NCBI GenBank assembly: GCA_037957365.1
Contig: JARHVA010006306.1
Span: 1 to 64,000, forward strand
Length of the DNA: 64,000 bases
From: Torreya grandis
Lineage: Eukaryota; Streptophyta; Pinopsida; Cupressales; Taxaceae
Direction of reading: 5' to 3'
Shown: in pieces, positions 1 to 11,571 of the stretch
Layout: each line of letters begins with the position of its first letter
Position numbering within the stretch: position 1 is the first letter of the stretch
Notes under the pieces: generated by a model
Told to the model about the DNA's origin: nothing
Databases searched by the model: none
The model's input: only the letters and a program-made list of their open reading frames with translations
Translations under genes and position numbers: made by a program

Positions 1-240
1 AAATAAATTGTTTAATGCAAGAAATCTACTAATGAAATCATTCAATCTGATCATAAAGCACAATAAGACATATGCAACAACTATCTATCTAGATATTTAT
101 CATGAAACAAGTAATATAACTATTAATCAAATAGTATATACAAATCCAATTTAGAAATAAATATTAGAAGTACCAATTATTAGTCTCATAATCCATAATT
201 TAATGCTTAAATAGTTTGTATAGGAAACCAAATTGTGACA
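1..240 (-). repeat. 3' LTR fragment of chromovirus A, cut by window edge
   Basis: On the minus strand the LTR opens with TGTCACAATTTGG at 240, directly after a purine tract. Most of this stretch recurs at about 32880-33091, with shared words such as the plus-strand tagtctcataatccat, so it is a repeat and not unique sequence. It continues beyond position 1. It is assigned to element A because it directly follows A's coding remnants. Confidence 0.75.
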
Positions 241-251
241 TCCTTCCCAAT
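241..251 (-). other. Polypurine tract of element A
   Basis: The minus strand reads TTGGGAAGGA immediately before the LTR start TGTCAC. A purine run at this place is the usual plus-strand primer site of Ty3/gypsy elements. Its position between the integrase tail and the LTR supports both boundaries. Confidence 0.7.
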
Positions 252-359
252 TAAAATAGGCCATTGTCTCGATGACACTTATTTCAATAATAACTCTAAA
301 AATAAAAACAAAGTTTAGAAAAATATAAATAATATTTAGTAGAAGTATTATTTGAATAA

Positions 360-1640
360 ATGAGTAAATAGCCTCCTAAATTCCTCATAGTCCTCCCATG
401 TATCACTATCCTTAGAATATAGGTCCCACTAGATGTTTTACTATGCTACTTATCTATTACACAAGCTAAGCTTTTGAGTATCAATTATTTTGATTGGTTC
501 TATTATGACCACCCCTAGATCCTAAACCTATAATGCATTCCAAAAGAAAACATGTGTAGGATTAACAATATACTTCTTACAATATGAAACATGAAAAACA
601 TTATGTATTTGAGCTAAAAGCTGGTGGCAACACAATCCTATACACTATAACATTAGTTACTTCTATAACATCAAAGGGTCCCACATATCTAGGTGATAAC
701 TTTGCTAATTTTCAAAACTTTATTTAACCCTTTTGGGGTTTGACTGGTATAAAAACATTGTCTCCAATTGAGAAATGTCTTGTTTCTATTTTCAGATCAA
801 CATAAATTTTATACCTATAATTGGTTTCAACCAATCTTTTCCTTATTAATTTTACTTTATCTTCCATTTATAAAAGAATATCAAGGCCAAAGACCACTCT
901 ATCTTCCAATTTATCCCATTTGATTGATGTTTTACACCTCCTACCATATAATTCCTCAAAAAAAATCATTTTAATAGTTAATTGGTATGATTTATTGTAA
1001 TCAAACTCAGCCAATGGTAGGTATTATTCCCACTTTTATTTTTTCGTCCATTTAATACATCTTCAAAATATCCTCTAATATATTATCTACTCTTTCTATT
1101 TTTCCATCAATTTATAGATGGTAAGCTGTGTTGAAATTCAACTTAGTTCCCAAAGCTAGATTTAAATTCTGCCAAAACATAAAAGTCATCTTAGGGTCCC
1201 TATCTAAGATAATATTTTCTATAAACCTATGTAACCTATAAACTTATTTCATAAACCTCTTGGTAAGCATCGCTACATCATATGTTAAATTACTAGGAAT
1301 GAACTGAGATACCTTGGCAAGTTTATCCACAACTAACAAGATCATATCATGATAGTTTATAGACATATGTAAACCTTGGACAAAGTCTATGTGGATAACT
1401 TGACACTTCTATTATGTAATGGAATGTGGGTACAATAACCTAGCATGATGCACATGTTCATCCTTGATTTTATGACATTCTAAGCATCTAGATACAAAAT
1501 CAATTGCATCTTTATCAATTAATTTCTACAAATATAATGGTTTTAACTCTAATATTAGTTTTGTCACTCCAAAATTCCATTAATATGTAACATTATACAA
1601 TTAATTTAGCATAATATTCCTCAAATTTTATTTATCAAGA
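360..1640 (-). pseudogene. Integrase with chromodomain-like tail (element A)
   Basis: The minus strand carries fragments of a retroelement integrase. A zinc-finger part reads CLECHKIKDEH (plus about 1450-1500). Catalytic-core parts read IDFVQGL and VDKLAKVSQFIP (about 1300-1410), followed by [17 protein letters not shown] and ERVDNILEDIL (about 1050-1210). The C-terminal part has GDNVFIPVKP and KLSPRYVGPFDV (about 655-780). The end reads DTWEDYEEFRRLF (about 366-415), which resembles the tryptophan-containing end of chromodomain tails. In the family this enzyme inserts the cDNA, and the tail can steer insertion to heterochromatin. Several frameshifts and stops, for example inside AYHxxxDG, rule out function. 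Confidence 0.85.
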
Positions 1641-1739
1641 ACATAAATTCTACCATTTTATGTTAAAACCCCATCATTCTCAAATTAAAAACCCTGGTAT
1701 ATATTATCTTGAGATATTTTAAACAAAGATTTCTTAACT

Positions 1740-2300
1740 TGTTCATATAATTCATCTCTAGGTGATAATTTTGCTTCCTAATCTTGAAAATTACTTCTTA
1801 TTGTAGCTGAATCTACAATGTACCTTCTATGACTAAAGACATATGCAACTTCATTCTCCATGCCATTAATGTAGTTGATGTCAAAGTCATAATCTAATAG
1901 AAACTCTAACCACCACCTCTAATGAAAATTGAGGTTAGATAGGGTAAATATATACTTAATACCTAAGTTATTAGTCTTAATTTTGAAAGGCTTACCCAAT
2001 AAATAATGCCTCCAAACTTACAAAACATAAAATATGGCAGCAAGTTTGAGGTCGTGAGGATCATAATTTTCCTTATAAGGCTTCATTTTCCTAGATTCAT
2101 AGGACACAAATAATCCATCCTACATGAGAAATATCCCTAAACCATCTCTTTAAGCATCTATAATAAATGAAAAATGGCCATTCATATCTAGAATCTATAA
2201 CACTAGTGCAAATGTAAGCCTCTATTTTAGAACTTGAAAGGATTCTTTATGATTATGTGACCACACAAAATGCTACTCTTTTTGATTAAAATATTTAATT
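1740..2300 (-). pseudogene. RNase H domain (element A)
   Basis: The minus strand shows motifs of the gypsy RNase H and its connection: DLHDLELAT followed by WRNYLLGKPFKIKINN, then WLEFLLDYDFDINYINGM at about 1840-1910. These match the order seen in plant chromoviruses (HDLELAA, WRHYL, WLEFLKDYDF). The domain degrades the RNA template during reverse transcription. The frame shifts at least once and contains stops. It lies directly between RT and integrase, as expected. Confidence 0.8.
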
Positions 2301-2329
2301 ATATTAGTGATCTTGGATAAATTTGGTAC

Positions 2330-3000
2330 AAAATTATTTTGGTACCCTATTAAACCCATTAATCTATGCACATCATGCACATTTTTAGGTGTTATCCATT
2401 CCATAATGACCCTAATATTAGATTGGATCCACTAAACTCCCCTCTACAAATATGATATGTCCCAAATACTATACTCTTTTTTGAAATAAATCACACTTGG
2501 ACAATTTTACATAAATTTTGTGCTTCCTCAATTGTATAAAAACTAATCATAAGTGATCAACATGCTCCTCTTCACATTAGAATATATGAAAATATCATCA
2601 AAAAAGACTATTATAAACTAATCAAGATAATATTTGAACACATTGTGCATGAGATTCATGAATTATATAGGTGCATTAATTAATCCAAAAATAAGTAATG
2701 TGAACTCGTAATTCCCATAATGAAGCCTAAAAACTATTTTTTAAATATATTCCTCTTAAATTATCAATTGATGGTACCCTTCATAAATATTAATCTTAAA
2801 AAAGACTATATCACCAAGAATTTGAGAAAAAATATAATCAATAAGAGGCAAAGGATATCTATTATTTGTCGTTTCTTTGATAAGCATGTGATATTCAATA
2901 CATAAACAAAGTGTTCAATCCTTCTTCTTGACAAAGACTACAGGTGCACCCCATGGCGAAACACTTGTCTGAATCAATCATTTAGACAACAAATAATGAA
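2330..3000 (-). pseudogene. Reverse transcriptase domain (element A)
   Basis: The minus strand reads APVVFVKKKD and NNRYPLPLIDYIF (about 2840-2960), then the catalytic box VFFDDIFIYS (about 2580-2610), which keeps both aspartates of the xxDD active site. RVIMEWITP-like and VHDVHRLMG-like segments follow (about 2350-2420), typical of the thumb and connection. The enzyme copies the element RNA into cDNA. Stops and shifts are scattered through it. The open frame at 2720-2905 on the plus strand is only the antisense shadow of this gene. Confidence 0.85.
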
Positions 3001-3849
3001 GTTATGCTTTTAATTAGATTAACATATTTATTATCATTTTATAGGGTGATTTAAACTATGGTTCTAACCCTAGAAGGATATCAATGGTGAAATCAAATTC
3101 CCTTTTAGGAGGCAATCTCAGTAACTCTTCTAGAAAGGCATCCTAAAATTATTACATAAAAGGATAGTCTTCCAAAGTGAGTTCCTTAGCTTCACCAAAT
3201 TAATTGATTTTAACTAGGAATGCTTAACATACATTATGTTGAGATTTATTTAACTTAATGGTTGAGACTTGCCTAATATTTAACCCCCTCTAACTTCCTT
3301 CAATTTGGGTTTGGTTTTCCAAATCATCCAAACACTCAACATTTTTAAGGAAATAGTCAACTTCAACTTTGTGTCTAGAGATCCAATTCACTCTTAGGAT
3401 AACATTAATGGTGCTTCATAAAGATCAACCATTATGGTAAATAATGGCATCTTGATTTTATCCTTTAAAATACATCTATTAACTTTAACCTTAGACACAT
3501 TCCTGTACTATGTTGATCATGAATTTTCCAAAAAAATAACTTTCCTAGATAATTTACTTATCATTCTAGGAGAGATAAAACATTCAAAAGCTATTATATC
3601 AATCAAAATAGTAATTGTATGCCCAAAAAAAGTATATGATACTTCAATGGGAGAGGCTTGGAATTATACTCATAGATTATCCACTACTACATGAATACAT
3701 TGTTGAAAGGTTCCTTGATGTTAATAATAGGTGTATGTATTCTTGTTCTTACCATCTATTATGATCTCCTCCATAAGTAAAACACCCATTGGGTGTTTCC
3801 TTTATCTCAAATTGATTAACACCCTTTAATATTTATCTAAAATTACCTC

Positions 3850-4620
3850 ATTATTTCCTATTCCTAGAATCATTAACAAACCTTGCATTTTGACTATTGA
3901 ACTGGTTCTTATAATTACCATTCCATTTCCAGTTCTTAATTAAAGGTGTCTTATAACTACTAAACTTCCTTTTAAACTTTTATCTAACCTCTGTGAGTTA
4001 TTTCATCTTTTTCTCATACTTGACTACTTTTTAAAAAACTTGATTCATGGTGGATAGTCCATACACATCAAATTCACACCTAATTTAAGGGTTTAAATAC
4101 CATGATAAACTTCTTGATCTACAAATTATCATCCTTCTAGTATTATGGGACATAATTAAAGAGCCTTATGAACTACTTACAATATTCATTCACTAATAAA
4201 TCCCTCTATTTTAAACTATTAAAATATATAAATTTATGATCAAAATAGATCTAAGATAACCAGCATGCTCTAAAAAGAGTCAAAAAATTCTCCCACATAG
4301 TGGTAATGGAATCAAGATTCATTTCAAGTTTCATATTATCCTAGCAAGTTAATATTTCACTAGTGAATTGGAATTTTCCCACACAACCTTAATCAACATA
4401 TAATAGTTATATATATATTAAAATAATTTTACATTTATATGAGATTAGCTTTAGATACATCACCCAAAACATTACCATAAAACTTGGATGGATTAACTTT
4501 ATTCATTTCACATGCAATATTTGCAGTTACTTGATCTTTATCCACTTGGTGACCTTGCTCATGCCCCTGATCTTGGGGTAATTCCTATTATTTAAGTTGT
4601 TCTTCTATAAATTAATATTC
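3850..4620 (-). pseudogene. gag remnant (element A)
   Basis: The minus strand contains gag-like pieces: NPSKFYGNVLGD near 4470-4500, then YLNP, IRCEFDVYGLSTMNQ and KVVKYEKKM near 4010-4110. These resemble the plant gypsy capsid pattern FxGxxD followed by GLNPEIRxEVxxxxPxTxxEAxxxAxxxE. A basic tail with asparagines follows at about 3870-3960. No zinc knuckle could be read with certainty. Gag would form the particle. The sequence has many stops, so the assignment rests on position plus these short motifs. Confidence 0.6.
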
Positions 4621-4863
4621 TTATCATATCCAAGTCTATGAATTTCTTGCTCCAAATTTGCTATTTTATTTCTAGTCTCATTCATGATAGTGATAATATG
4701 ATCAGTTTTATAGCTTGTTACACTACTAGATAATTAGGATCATCTTGAGAGTTTGCATTAAAATTTCCCTCACAAATCAATTTACATCATGTTATTTTAC
4801 TCTCTAACATTATGAGAATAGATTTACTTTAGTTGACTCATTAGGTCTAAGATCTAAACCTTA

Positions 4864-4876
4864 GTATTTGATACCA
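4864..4876 (-). other. Primer binding site (initiator Met tRNA type), element A
   Basis: The minus strand reads TGGTATCAAATAC starting at 4876. This keeps TGGTATCA of the usual plant initiator-Met primer site TGGTATCAGAGC. It follows an LTR end CA at 4880 after a 3-base spacer. Confidence 0.65.
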
Positions 4877-4879
4877 TAA

Positions 4880-6140
4880 TGTTAGACCCCATTAGGTTAA
4901 CCAACTTATTTAATTTTTTAGGTTTTATGGAGTTTAAGCCCTATATTGTTAAAGGGTATGAGTGATTTAAATTAGGGTATAAAATATATAATAAAAATAA
5001 TAACTAATTTATGAAAGAATTAATCTAATCTAATATTTATAATAATATAAATGACACATAAGTACTTAGCTAGAAACTTCTTGAGACAAAGAATCTAGAA
5101 GTTAAAAATCAGTACATGAGCTAGTTTGAATGTCGCAAATAAGATCTAGGTGTCATAATCCCTCCTAGATAATAGTGTCATAACTTATATAGTAGTGTTA
5201 TGGTGATAGTTTCCATATTTGTCACTAATGTCCTATGTATAGAAACTGATATGTTCTTATAGGAATAGTTGTGTCTAAGTCTACCAAGCCTATTCCTATA
5301 TGGACAAAACTTGCTTTGATGTATATGACCTATTTTCACTAATTTTGTATGTAAACCCTTATCCTATATGTGATTAGGGTATTCAATTGGCACAAGTGGT
5401 AAAAGTGTGATGTCAATTGGGTGAGTTAGACATCCTCGACACCTTGTTGTGATGAGAGTTAGTTATGTACTGATACTCTAAGGATGGATCAAGATTGATG
5501 TAGTTTTCCCCACCTAAGTGCTAGTACAAGTGTAAGTGAAGCTAGTATGAATGTTGGGTTTAATGTTTTGAGTGATGATTGACAATATAAATTTATGTAT
5601 TTTAAGCTTAGGATGGATTTAGATGATTGTATGTAAAACTAAGGTAGAATAGGGATTAATAACCTTGAATGTGCACAAATTATTATAAGCTTGTTTATGT
5701 GTATTCATATCTAATTTCTATCTAGTGAATAAAGCAATAAAATTCATGTATATATACTAACTTAGAGGTTGTGCTTGGTTTGAAATAGGTATAGGCTGAC
5801 CCTAGGTGTCTTTGGAAATAAAAATAGGGAAAAGGATAATAGTGCCAAAATATGGCATTAGTGTGGGGTGATAGTGTCCAAATATGACACTAATGTCTAG
5901 TGGTAGAACTAAGCCACTAGGGGCCTAGGTGCCTAAGGTAGGGTATAATAATAATTTTGAGATGTATATGGATGCATGTGGCCCATATGAAAGCTAGATA
6001 AATGTCTAATAGGCCCTAAGATAGGTCTATGACTAAGTTAGGGATAGGTGGTCCCAAGTAACACTCATTATACCCAAGTGACATTTTAGATGACTAAATT
6101 TACCACCATTTATTATATAAATGTAAAAAAGTGATATGAC
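4880..6140 (-). repeat. 5' LTR of element A, distal part (repeat X, copy 1)
   Basis: The minus-strand LTR ends in CA at 4880 next to the primer site. The stretch is a diverged direct copy of about 27876-29250. Shared blocks include the region around ataagggtataaaatat and the end tagtcat on the minus strand near 6095. A TATA-like element, gtatatatac, lies at 5748-5757. Similarity fades at about 6140, so the rest of this LTR is lost or displaced. Confidence 0.75.
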
Positions 6141-7897
6141 TAGGATAAAGGAAAAGAAATATACTTGTACTTACCTAAGAGATGAAGCCCATGAATCTAG
6201 ATCTTAATATGTAAAGTGTGTTCCATTTTGTGTCATGTAAATTAAATGTTTATAGATTAGTACCTAATTAATATATATCAAATTCAAAGACAAAATTGAG
6301 TAAATAGATTAGAGAGAGAGGAAAATAATGAATACACCTTATTGGTCAAGCAAACCAATACATAAACTTGGTAACATCTTGTGTGTAGCTAGTGATCAAT
6401 AAATGAAACATTTGGATTAAATTGAATAGATTACTCAATCCCCATGTGTGGGTGGCTCAATAAATAAAACTAAATTTGATTCCATCATTAGATACCCTTG
6501 TTTTCTGGATCATGACATGTGAATATCTTGGATTGGATTGATGTCTTGTCTAACCCTCTTATGTATGTGGCATAAGAACTCAAGTAGACTATGACTCCAT
6601 CATTGCCTACACATGTGTAGTACATGCATTAGTAACTAAATTTTCACAATGTAATTAAATATATATGACTATAAATTAAACTATATATAAAAACTATACA
6701 AACACTAAAGAACTCTAGAATGAAAATTAGCTCAGAAGCTTCTTAGGAACTCAGGTATGTAGCTTAGGGACTACTTAGTAATGCCAACCACTTCATATGG
6801 ATTAAGGTATCAAATATATTATAAAATAGTTCAAATGGTGTTTGGATTAATAATGTAGATAATGACATGGATATTCCCATTCCATTTTATCCACTTTTGT
6901 AGAAGTGAGATTACATGAACAATGTGTCACACACATGCCCCCAAATCTAAATCTAAGCATATGGATTCTAGATTAAGTTTTAATAATCTATATCTAAGTA
7001 TTTAAAACTAAAATAAGATTTCTCATACCATGCATGATTCCCCCAATCTAAGAAAAATAGAATGATTTTGTGAAAAAATAAGAAAAAATTAATAATCTAT
7101 AATTGAATCTATATAAACATAGACTATACATACTATAATTTTTTGTTAAATCTAGATTTCCATATTTTTGGGGATACTATATAGTAGCATCATACCTTGG
7201 ATATCAAAGTTGTGTCGGTAGTGTCTAACTATGTTATTTTTATATAAAACTAACTTTGATCTCTATCTAACTATTTGCCACTATGTTTTCCTAAAACTAA
7301 GCTATGTATTATGTGCCTATGTTTTAGAAACTATACTCAAAGTACATTAAAATGGATTGATCTCTACGACAAACCTATATGACTTCCACCTCTTTTGAGG
7401 GGAGTTGTTGAACCCATGTAAAAAATATCCTCAAAAGAAAAATATCTACATGATATATGTTAGTATGAACATATATGATAAATATGTAATAAACTAATAT
7501 AATTTGTATACATGACATTAGAATGTAAGATAATTTGAGCATATGTTGGTAATGCATGATGTATGTTAGATCTATCATTCACAAGGTTGTCAAGATATAT
7601 ATAACAATGTAAGAATGTGTATGGATAAAAATCTAAGTAACAAACTATGTAATTATCTAAGGGGATGGACAATTATGTCCATCAAGGCACATAAGGAGGA
7701 AGGGGAGATGCATGAGGTCCCTCATAGAATCTAGAACTAGAGTGTGTAAAAAATAATAGACAAGTATCATAAACATGATACATACATGAAAGCATACATA
7801 TAAAACACACGAGGAATGTAAATTAGGCCAAGGATCCATAATACAAGGGACATGGACACATGACATGAAATCTGAGAATGTAAGACATAGAAGGACA
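6141..7897. other. Unassigned AT-rich spacer
   Basis: No coding motif was recognised on either strand. The short minus-strand frames at 7375-7866 have no family features. The stretch lies between the decayed 5' LTR of A and the 3' LTR of Y. It may be the remaining, unrecognisable part of A's LTR or another old element. Confidence 0.4.
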
Positions 7898-9096
7898 TGT
7901 TAAAATTATGATCTAGGAATTTTTCTCAAGAGAGGATGGTTAGTATGGTGTTAGTTTTAAAATGAAAATAGAATGAAAGAAACACACTAATTAGCATAAC
8001 ATATCTAGGCATAAACACTAGGGAGAGCTTAGTTAACAAATATGAATAAAACATACAACTATAATGCAAAATAAACCCTCTTTTACCTTCCTTGGATGCT
8101 CCAAAATACTTGTTATAGTGGCTTGCTTGGCTTGTGCTCATGAAGTCCTTGGCAATGGAAGCTTGGATACCTTCATCTCTCCTTGGCACCTTTGGCATGT
8201 GGATTGGCTTGGCTTGGATTCAATTTGGAATGGTAACACTAATTTCAATGGCTTCTTTAAGATATTTGTGTATTGTAACTTTTCACCAAAATAGCTTAGA
8301 AATGATGTTCATGGACTCTCTATTTATAGATTTTTGAGAATGTCTAGAATCAACCTAAACCATCCATCCTAAAATTGAGATGTGTGCTTGAGAATTAATT
8401 CAATTTTTGGAATTAATTTTATAATTATCCTCATCATGAAATTGGAATAAGGGGACATTAAGAGGCATGGAGGGCATCATGAAAGGCATTGATGAGGAAT
8501 GGAGGGAATGAATCTTGATATTTGTGGCATTTATGGCCTAGGGATGCCTTCTCAATAAATGAGGTCACCTGATGATGCATATATTCAATATCCATTTCCA
8601 AAAATAAGTTTTCAAAAAGTTTCCATGTAATTCTTAATTAGGCCCTTATTTGAGTTAAATATCTCTTAAGCATATTTAAGCACTTTGTGTACAAATTACT
8701 CAAATTGGTCAAAATGCCTTGTTATTGGTCCAAAATTTGACTAGATTAGAATTGGAAGGTGATGTTAGATGTATTAGAATATTATTCCCATTTAGGATGT
8801 TACTAAAAAAAATAACAAATGCACACATCTTGTGAAAGAGATTTGATAGGAAAGAATACTCCATAACACCCAGGTGCAAAATTGGCATTTTGACTCAAAA
8901 TGATTTGATCAAAGTTAGTTGGCCCATAAATTTTGTTGCCCCATTTAGGGATACCCTAGCCAAAATTGGAATTTGAATATGTTAGTTTCAGATCATTAAT
9001 GCATTTTAGTGTTTTTAGGCCAAATTGTGCATTTTAGATGGAAATTAGTTAAAAGCTTGATTGGAGGTTATTGGTGGCTAGATTTAGGTGTCTACA
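7898..9096 (-). repeat. 3' LTR of element Y (1.2 kb)
   Basis: The minus-strand LTR starts TGTAGACACC at 9096 and ends AACA at 7898. It matches 22917-23948 over more than 1 kb, for example in gagaggatggttagtatgg. It lies downstream of integrase and the polypurine tract. A small frame at 7926-8198 is shared with the other LTR and is discussed as a finding. Confidence 0.88.
8318..8329 (-). promoter_or_regulatory. TATA box in 3' LTR of Y
   Basis: The minus strand reads CTATAAATAGAG. The same box is kept in the 5' LTR at 23334-23345. Conservation in both LTRs and its position in mid-LTR fit the U3 promoter. Confidence 0.65.
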
Positions 9097-9112
9097 ATTT
9101 GCCCCTAATTGG
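9097..9112 (-). other. Polypurine tract of element Y
   Basis: The minus strand reads CCAATTAGGGGCAAAT, immediately followed by the LTR start TGTAGACACC. It is the plus-strand primer site that fixes the 3' LTR boundary. Confidence 0.75.
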
Positions 9113-9368
9113 GAAGGAATTACAAGCTATAAGTACAGTAACATCTTCTCAAAGAATGAAAAGGTCATATATGCCTATAACTACAATGATAATAGACTAA
9201 ATTTATGATGCCCCCTTGAGGGAATGGTTGGCATAAGTAGGTCAACAAATGGTCCCTCAAAAATAAATAAGCAAAATGAGGGGACCAAAGAAAAGAAAGA
9301 TGATGGGGTGAACATATAATGATATTGAAAAAGTATTTAAAATCATTAAGAATGCAAGTTAGATGGTG

Positions 9369-9642
9369 TACAATGGTTTTCCCATTGGTAGTTATAAGTA
9401 TTATACCATAATAGTGGAAATATGGTATGATAACATAATGATTCACCCAAAGGTAGTTATAATCATTGAGAAGATGGAGATACCCTAGTGAGGACATACA
9501 AATAAGATAATAACATCCCCCTATATGGGTAGAAAAATTAAAGTGGTGAAAACATAATGATTTTCCAAAAGGTAGTTATAATCATTAAGAAATATAGATG
9601 GGATAGTGTGCAATGATTTGCCCATAGGTGGTTATAATCATT
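9369..9642. repeat. Four dispersed copies of a small hairpin motif
   Basis: The pattern aatgatt, a core like cccaaaggtagttat, then aatcatt occurs near 9370-9401, 9437-9467, 9556-9586 and 9612-9642. The outer heptamers are inverted repeats, so each copy can fold. A weaker relative of the core (ggtggttataact) appears near 11080. Confidence 0.7.
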
Positions 9643-10615
9643 GGACCCCAATTATGGAAAAAATGACAAACTTGTCTAAGGATGACGACTTAACATAGAG
9701 GTTAATGATGAATTGGAACAACCTACTAGTAGGGAGATGCTCGTTTAAACTAATAAAGGTTGAAATTATTTCATAGTTAATTACTCTATTTGGGATATGA
9801 TTGCGATTGAATCGAGATGTTGGTACTGAAGAGATGTTAATTCCACCATTGCTAAATAGACTTATTGAATCTGAGGTTTGTTATAGCATGTGTCGGTAGG
9901 CATCATGGTATAACATCATGAGGACTTGGCTAAAATATGCATAAGGACTGACTCTTAAAATCCAATACTCAATATAACATAACACACCAATGATAGAAAC
10001 TATGATTACAATGTAAACATATGAATAAGGATGGATTCAAGTATAAGTGTGGGAAAGGAATCACCCAATGAACACATAAATTGAATCAAGGCAATAGTGT
10101 TGAAATCAAACAAATAAGTAGATAAATAAATAAATAATGCAATAAAAACCATATGAACATTACCCCTAGAAAATAGGTGATAACTTAACAAATGAACAAA
10201 ATGGGGGAATAGAAGAAAAGGAAGGGGTGATCGAGTTGTCTCTATATGCACTAGGAAATTAGATGCTACCTACATAGTTCCATGGATGTAATATCTAATA
10301 AAAAACTTTAGGCCAAATGTAGTTCTCTCAAGTAATGGGAAGAATTTGATAACTGATGAAAACAAATAGAATGGATTTGATATAAGAATAGTAATGGTCT
10401 TACAAAATGGCAAGTGTGTGAGAGAAAAGACCAAAAAAGATGAGGAAACTAAGTGACAAGTGATTTAATTGTAACTTAGTAAGGGTTCCTAGAATCATTA
10501 AGATAATGAAGTGATCAATGTTTTTATTATTTTATAATGAAATTTCAAATGTTTTTGAAACTGTTTTGGTGTATCTCAACTCAATCGATAATGATGAGAC
10601 ACTAAATGATTCAAG

Positions 10616-10874
10616 CTCATAAAATGGTGAGAGAATTTAAACTAAGGTTGATCATAAAATGGTTAGATCATGTCTTAGGTTTCACATAAAATGGAGAGAG
10701 AGTGGCTTAGGGTGCTCACAAAATAGTGAGAGTGTGGCTTAGGTTGATCACAAAATGGTGATGGTGTGGTTTAGGTTTTTCATAAAATGGCAAAAGCATG
10801 GTTTAGGTTGCTCATAAAATATTGATAGTATGGCTTAGGGTTCTCACAAAATGGTGAGAGCATGGCTTAGGGTG
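10616..10874. repeat. Tandem array, about eight units of 32 bp
   Basis: Units begin with ctcacaaaatggtgagag or close variants at 10616, 10651, 10683, 10715, 10747, 10779, 10811 and 10843. The last spacings are exactly 32 bases. Each unit ends in ggcttagg or a similar form. The period is not a multiple of three and the array is not in a coding frame. Confidence 0.85.
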
Positions 10875-11571
10875 ACTAAGCTAAACTCAATAAATATTAA
10901 GCACTACCTACCTAGTCCTAGAGTAGGACCTCAAGTCACTATAGTTTTTCCCTTACAGTGGAAGAATTTGACTAGTGTAGTAGTCAATTCAAACAAAATA
11001 GGCATAGTTGGGAAAAAGGCATAATACGACATAAGAAGTAAAAAATTGGTAAGTCAAGGCTTAAGGTTGCCCCTAATTTACCAATAGGTGGTTATAACTA
11101 AGACACAATAGCATAGATCAATGGTACTAATTTCCCAAAGGTTTTATAATTAGTAGCAAGACTGGTGGTAAGAAATGAATAACAAATGAAGGATGCAACT
11201 ACCGAAACTTATGTCACACTATTCCAAAATATGATCTCTATCTCAAGTACTTAAACCAATTGATGAAATTGATTAGATACCTTAATGATAAACATACATA
11301 ACAAATGGAAAAAACCAAGGTCAAACATGCTAGGCTTTAGAACACATTAGGCTGATAGGTCAGAAGTAAAAAATGGATACAGCTAAGAGGACAGATAAGG
11401 ACAATATTTTTACAAACAAGAATAGTGATAAAATGACATAACTAAAATGGTATTTATAGATAATACAGTTTAGGACTCAAGCATAGTACCACTTGAGATG
11501 AATAATATTCATCAGCTTAGTAAATTCATCTCTATCTAGTGTGGTAAGCCTATATACTCTTGATCCATAAT

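Larger units (their letters stand above)
252..4860 (-). mobile_element. Chromovirus-type Ty3/gypsy element A, internal region (decayed)
   Basis: This is the internal region of a minus-strand LTR retrotransposon. Read 5' to 3' on the minus strand, the order is primer site, gag, unresolved protease zone, RT, RNase H, integrase, chromodomain-like tail, polypurine tract and LTR. This is the standard chromovirus order. All frames are broken by stops and indels, so no polyprotein survives. The zone at about 3000-3850 should hold the protease, but no clear D-S/T-G motif could be read there. Classification rests on the integrase C-terminal motif KLSPRYVGPFDV and the tail after it. The subfamily is uncertain. 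Confidence 0.85.
9113..11560 (-). other. Non-coding 3' region of element Y
   Basis: This 2.4-kb stretch between integrase and the polypurine tract has no recognisable coding. It holds two repeat clusters, a hairpin motif at 9369-9642 and a 32-bp tandem array at 10616-10874. Long untranslated regions here are known in Tat/Ogre elements. Confidence 0.6.

Noticed and set aside
3434..3694. 86-residue plus-strand frame
   Set aside because: It lies antisense to the expected protease zone of element A and has no family features.
7150..7260. Similarity between about 7150-7230 and 24190-24260, which could mark a shared flank of Y
   Set aside because: The match is short and patchy, and the order relative to the Y LTRs is inconsistent with a simple flank duplication.
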